A DNA stretch of 64,000 nt from Gramella sp. KN1008. GTDB lineage: Bacteria > Bacteroidota > Bacteroidia > Flavobacteriales > Flavobacteriaceae. Below the pieces are notes generated by a model. The model was not told the DNA's origin and searched no databases. It saw only the letters and a program-made list of their open reading frames with translations. The translations under genes and the position numbers were made by a program. Positions 61,302-64,000 of this stretch are shown piece after piece (within the stretch, counting starts at the first letter, position 1; each line of letters opens with the position of its first letter). Location of the stretch: contig NZ_SJDV01000002.1 in NCBI RefSeq assembly GCF_004332155.1, positions 200,193-264,192 on the forward strand. The letters run 5' to 3'.

Positions 61302-62182
61302 ATGATAGTATATTAAACCTTGTGGGAAATACGCCTTTGGTAAAGGCCAGAAGCATAATGACCAGGCCTGGAGTAGAACTTTATTTCAAATTGGAAGGAC
61401 AGAATCCAGGAGGCAGTGTAAAGGATCGGGCAGCGTATAATATGATTAAAAGTGCCCTTGAGCGAGGGGATATAGATAAAAGTACCAAACTAATTGAAGC
61501 AACAAGTGGCAACACCGGTATAGCTTTTGCGATGATAGCCGGGATATTTGGATTGGACATTGAACTTGTTATGCCAGAGAATTCAACTATAGAAAGGGTT
61601 CAGACTATGAGAGCCTATGGAGCTAAAGTTATACTAACCAATGCTGATGGAGGTATTGAAGAATCCAGAGATTATGCCGAAGAGAAAATGAAATCCGGAG
61701 GTTACTTCATGTTAAATCAATTTGGTAATGATGATAACTGGAAAGCTCACTATCAAACTACAGGTCCCGAGATCTGGGAAGATACTCAACATAGAATAAC
61801 CCATTTTGTATCTTCCATGGGTACCACCGGGACTATTATGGGAACAAGTACTTATTTAAAGGAAAAGAATAAGGATATTCAGATAGTAGGGGTGCAACCA
61901 ACCGATGATTCCCGCATTCCAGGGATCCGGAAATGGCCAGAAGCTTATCTGCCAAAAATATTCAATCCTGAAAAGGTTGACAGAACTTTAGAGGTTAGTG
62001 AGAAGGAAGCTGTGCTCATGAGCCGAAGGCTTGCAGAAGAAGAAGGTATTTTTGCTGGAATGAGTAGTGGTGGTGCCGCAGCCGCGGCAATTCGACTTTG
62101 TGATGAACTCGATAGCGGATTGGTGGTAAGTATAGTGTGTGACAGGGGAGACCGGTATCTATCTTCAGACCTTTTTGAATAA
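61298..62182 (+). CDS. cysM: Cysteine synthase, CysM type
   Basis: The 294-residue PLP enzyme has the Schiff-base Lys42 in [11 protein letters not shown], the substrate loop [12 protein letters not shown], and the PLP-phosphate loop MGTTGTIMG. The block [16 protein letters not shown] marks CysM more than CysK. It condenses O-acetylserine with sulfide, or with thiosulfate in CysM enzymes, to cysteine or S-sulfocysteine. The ATG at 61298 overlaps the cysE TGA. A longer frame from 61220 runs inside cysE and is rejected. A 130-nt inverted-repeat element follows directly. Confidence 0.94.
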   Translation: MNDSILNLVGNTPLVKARSIMTRPGVELYFKLEGQNPGGSVKDRAAYNMIKSALERGDIDKSTKLIEATSGNTGIAFAMIAGIFGLDIELVMPENSTIERVQTMRAYGAKVILTNADGGIEESRDYAEEKMKSGGYFMLNQFGNDDNWKAHYQTTGPEIWEDTQHRITHFVSSMGTTGTIMGTSTYLKEKNKDIQIVGVQPTDDSRIPGIRKWPEAYLPKIFNPEKVDRTLEVSEKEAVLMSRRLAEEEGIFAGMSSGGAAAAAIRLCDELDSGLVVSIVCDRGDRYLSSDLFE

Positions 62183-62188
62183 AAGAAA

Positions 62189-62321
62189 GAGCTGTGTGAA
62201 GATATTAGCGTTAACTTTGTGATTATAGATCTGAGAGATCAGTATAATTATTAACTACTATTATATTTTAACACTTTCTGTCTTATGAGATTGACAGACG
62301 CTTAAAATCTTCACACAGCTT
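62189..62321. repeat. 130-nt inverted-repeat element with internal hairpins
   Basis: AGCTGTGTGAAGAT (62190-62203) is perfectly complementary to 62307-62320. The pairing continues inward across one mismatch (TTA with TAA) and one bulged base (GCGT with ACGC), about 21 bp in all. Inside are two further hairpins: GATCT-GAG-AGATC (62228-62240) and TCTGTC paired with GACAGA (62277-62298, 10-nt loop). The element fills the gap between convergent cysM and a secreted-protein gene and has no T-tract, so it is not a simple terminator. It may be a structured RNA, a 3'-end stabiliser or a MITE-like element; no target duplication is visible. Confidence 0.6.
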
Positions 62322-62340
62322 AAGCTTAATTAGAAATATA

Positions 62341-62901
62341 TTAATACTTCTCAATTGTAGCCACACCTATACCAGAAGCACTGGCAGGAGTGATTTTTAA
62401 TCTTTCTTTGTCTTTTCCTCTTTGAAGATCAATAAGATACTTTTCTCTGTCCAAATTATCTGCCATACCAGATGCAACATATTTGTTCTTGGTCATAGTC
62501 CAACCTTCATATTGGGCATATACCTGGTTACGAATGGCTGGAGGTAGCGGTACATTTTTGAACCTTTGATAGGTTTTTTCAAGATTTCCGTCATTGTCAT
62601 AAGAAGCTAACAGGATACCGTTGCTACTTTTAACGGTTATTCTCACCTGATCATTATCTTCTCCTACTGCTCGCATGAAACGATGAATGTCAAAATTTTC
62701 CTGAAGGAATTTAACCGCATTGGACTGGAATTGCTTGGCGTAAACTTCTTTTACTTTAACAATTCCGTTGGCATAATCTTCAAAAACGATCTGAGCTGTG
62801 GGCTCAAATGTTAATTCAGCCTCTTCCAGCTGAATGATCTGTGCATTAGATGTGTAGACAAATCCTGCAACTAATAGCAACAATGTGATGAACTTTTTCA
62901 T
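62341..62901 (-). CDS. Secreted/periplasmic protein of unknown function (186 aa)
   Basis: The protein has a signal peptide (MKKFITLLLLVAGFVYTSNAQ) and a mature part of about 165 residues with alternating strands and helices (VRITVKSSNGILLASYDNDG, then KTYQRFKNVPLPPAIRNQVY). It ends in a basic/glycine segment. The DNDGN...PLPPAI pattern recalls PepSY-like or beta-lactamase-inhibitor-like small periplasmic proteins of Bacteroidetes, but I cannot assign a family firmly. It converges on cysM across the structured element and has no close partner gene. Confidence 0.75.
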   Translation of the reverse strand: MKKFITLLLLVAGFVYTSNAQIIQLEEAELTFEPTAQIVFEDYANGIVKVKEVYAKQFQSNAVKFLQENFDIHRFMRAVGEDNDQVRITVKSSNGILLASYDNDGNLEKTYQRFKNVPLPPAIRNQVYAQYEGWTMTKNKYVASGMADNLDREKYLIDLQRGKDKERLKITPASASGIGVATIEKY

Positions 62902-63004
62902 GATGTAAAGTTTTAATTGATGAATAAATAATTATTGAATGAGGCAGCAAGATAAGTAGGATTACCGAATTTTTAAACTACCTAAGTAGCACAAAAACAA
63001 GTAT

Positions 63005-63718
63005 TTAAAGTTTTCTGTTTTGATTTTCCAGTTCTTTGAGAAGGAGAGAGACATCCTTTATCTCAACCTGTTTTCTCGCAATTTTTATAGAACCATTTTT
63101 CTTTAGTTTCTGTAGATGACGATTCACCACCGCTCTTGTTGAACCAATAAGATTTGCAATTTCTTTGTTAGGAAGATCATTAATATGTTCCAGTTGATTG
63201 GAATTATGATTGATATTGTTAAGCAATAATTTCAAAAGCCGGGTGGAGATATCGGTAAAGATCAGTTGTGATACATTGTTTTCCAGCATACGCATAAGTT
63301 TACCGGCATAGGATAAAAAATTCTGATATTGTACCGGGTTATTTATTAACCACGATCTGAGCTTATCCATGGGGATAGCCAGAACCTTAATATTATCCAG
63401 GCATTCATAATAGACCTTATGAGGAGTTCCGTCCATAAGACAAAAAAGGTCAAATACATCACACTTCTTTAAAAGAAATAGTGTATGCTCCTTTTCACTG
63501 AATTCATCCACATTGTACATCTTAATGCGTCCTGAGACCACTATATAGAAATGGTAAAGAAATTTTTGATGATTGATAACACAGGTTTCCTTGGGCCATT
63601 TTTCTTCATGAAAGTCTATTAGAAAGTCTTTCCAGTTGTCGGAGGTCAACCCGCTGAAAAGCTCACATTTCTCTAATGTGGAACCATACTTCTCAAATAA
63701 TAAACTTCCTGAAGTCAA
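63005..63718 (-). CDS. Crp/Fnr-family transcriptional regulator
   Basis: The 237-residue protein has an N-terminal cyclic-nucleotide-binding-like beta roll (about 15-130, with FYIVVSGRIKMYNVDEFSE), a dimerisation helix, and a C-terminal winged HTH (about 165-220: NKEIANLIGSTRAVVNRHLQ). The phosphate-binding RxS pattern of true CRP is not evident, so cAMP binding is doubtful, and no cysteine cluster for an FNR iron-sulfur centre is present. It is divergent from the gene at 63928, whose promoter could be a target. Confidence 0.9.
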   Translation of the reverse strand: MTSGSLLFEKYGSTLEKCELFSGLTSDNWKDFLIDFHEEKWPKETCVINHQKFLYHFYIVVSGRIKMYNVDEFSEKEHTLFLLKKCDVFDLFCLMDGTPHKVYYECLDNIKVLAIPMDKLRSWLINNPVQYQNFLSYAGKLMRMLENNVSQLIFTDISTRLLKLLLNNINHNSNQLEHINDLPNKEIANLIGSTRAVVNRHLQKLKKNGSIKIARKQVEIKDVSLLLKELENQNRKL

Positions 63719-63870
63719 AATCTTCGATATTTTATAGTTAATAAATTCAGGGGGGTGGAATTTCCGGTTGGGAAAATCTAAAATAAGTTCGAGGCGAATA
63801 TTGCAACGCTAAATTTACAATAATTTTATATCAATGTGCTTTAATGGGGGAGGAGAATATTCCCCTATTT

Positions 63871-63902
63871 TTTGAGATAAGCTTAAAAATGCCTTACTTT
63901 TG
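63871..63902 (+). promoter_or_regulatory. Full Bacteroidota promoter (TTTG-N20-TACTTTTG)
   Basis: TTTG at 63871-63874 and TACTTTTG at 63895-63902, spaced by 20 nt, match the -33/-7 consensus. It drives the gene starting at 63928 (25 nt downstream). A GGGGA...TCCCC inverted repeat (63847-63865) lies directly upstream and may be an operator. Confidence 0.72.
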
Positions 63903-63927
63903 CAAAATTGCTTACTTAAAGGAATTT

Positions 63928-64000
63928 ATGGCGGTAGAAACATTTGGAATTGAAAAGAAGAAAGTAGATAAGGAATTATATGGCTATCAGCAAAAGGATA
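63928..64000 (+). CDS. Start of a protein-coding gene, cut by the window end
   Basis: An ATG at 63928 with AAAGGA about six bases upstream opens a frame that stays open to the window end. It encodes 24 residues beginning MAVETFGIEKKKVDKELYGY. A well-formed promoter lies 25 nt upstream. The visible part is hydrophilic, with no signal peptide; it is too short to identify. It is divergent from the Crp/Fnr regulator, which may control it. Confidence 0.75.
   Translation, partial: MAVETFGIEKKKVDKELYGYQQKD

Noticed and set aside
62189..62321. Reading the 130-nt inverted repeat as an ordinary terminator
   Set aside because: Stem arms are more than 100 nt apart, there is no T-tract after either arm, and internal hairpins are present; kept as a structured element.
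1..64000. Prophage, insertion sequence, CRISPR array, toxin-antitoxin or defence island
   Set aside because: No transposase, integrase, repeat-spacer array, phage structural gene or known defence domain was recognised; the XRE gene lacks a toxin partner and the genes look like native core genome.

Overview
The window looks like ordinary chromosome of a marine-type Flavobacteriaceae (Bacteroidota). The evidence is: a type IX secretion type B sorting domain (gliding-motility C-terminus) at 56196-58064; TAnnTTTG promoter elements in front of many genes with few Shine-Dalgarno sites; low G+C, AT-rich intergenic DNA; and many proteins of recognisably flavobacterial type (ParC with an acidic tail, a VPS10-like BNR protein, DUF6155, SatD-DUF3307). 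Gene content suggests a relative of Gramella/Christiangramia, Salegentibacter or Zunongwangia; this is inference, as no search was run. I saw no rRNA, tRNA, CRISPR, prophage, insertion sequence or obvious pseudogene. Both window ends cut a gene.

Layout. 1-4.5 kb: 3' part of parC, mscL, a small lipoprotein, an XRE regulator divergent from an M14 carboxypeptidase across a cluster of palindromic operators, and an Lrp regulator. 4.6-9.4 kb: ppc-dinB-yihY run and a DJ-1/PfpI protein. 9.4-19.5 kb: housekeeping metabolism (aroB, proline dehydrogenase, acyltransferase, YebC, pterin dehydratase, gcvT, NAD(P)HX repair, hutH). 19.5-26.2 kb: clpC divergent from gyrA plus a TPR protein. 26.2-30.8 kb: a thiolase/NlpC-P60 pair, a PgpH-like 7TM-HD protein and a GreA-like factor. 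30.8-32.8 kb: an autoregulated-looking satD-DUF3307 operon. 32.9-43.5 kb: SSADH, VPS10-like and LolA-like exported proteins, DUF72, Nudix, thioesterase, and a hybrid histidine kinase tail-to-tail with a LytTR regulator. 43.6-52.3 kb: vanadium-haloperoxidase-like enzyme, DUF3817-MscS-EEP operon, galE, a membrane-protein group (including a 52-aa Pmp3/YqaE protein) and an SDR. 52.3-60.3 kb: quinone-reductase-like MDR, FUSC-DUF6155-T9SS protein, APC permease with a lipoprotein, and a 28-aa basic microprotein. 60.5-64 kb: cysE-cysM, a 130-nt inverted-repeat element, a secreted protein, a Crp/Fnr regulator and the start of another gene.

The most unusual signal is at 30.90-32.38 kb. The SatD-family protein carries the sequence landmarks of a class III nucleotidyl cyclase (two aspartates 42 residues apart, in the right local contexts) fused to a C-terminal helix-turn-helix. 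It overlaps a DUF3307 membrane protein gene and is preceded by two 18-bp palindromes that abut its promoter. Second are five 16-bp GTTTAC-N4-GTAAAC sites between the XRE and M14 genes, and third the 130-nt multi-helix element after cysM. The rest of the window is intact core genome.
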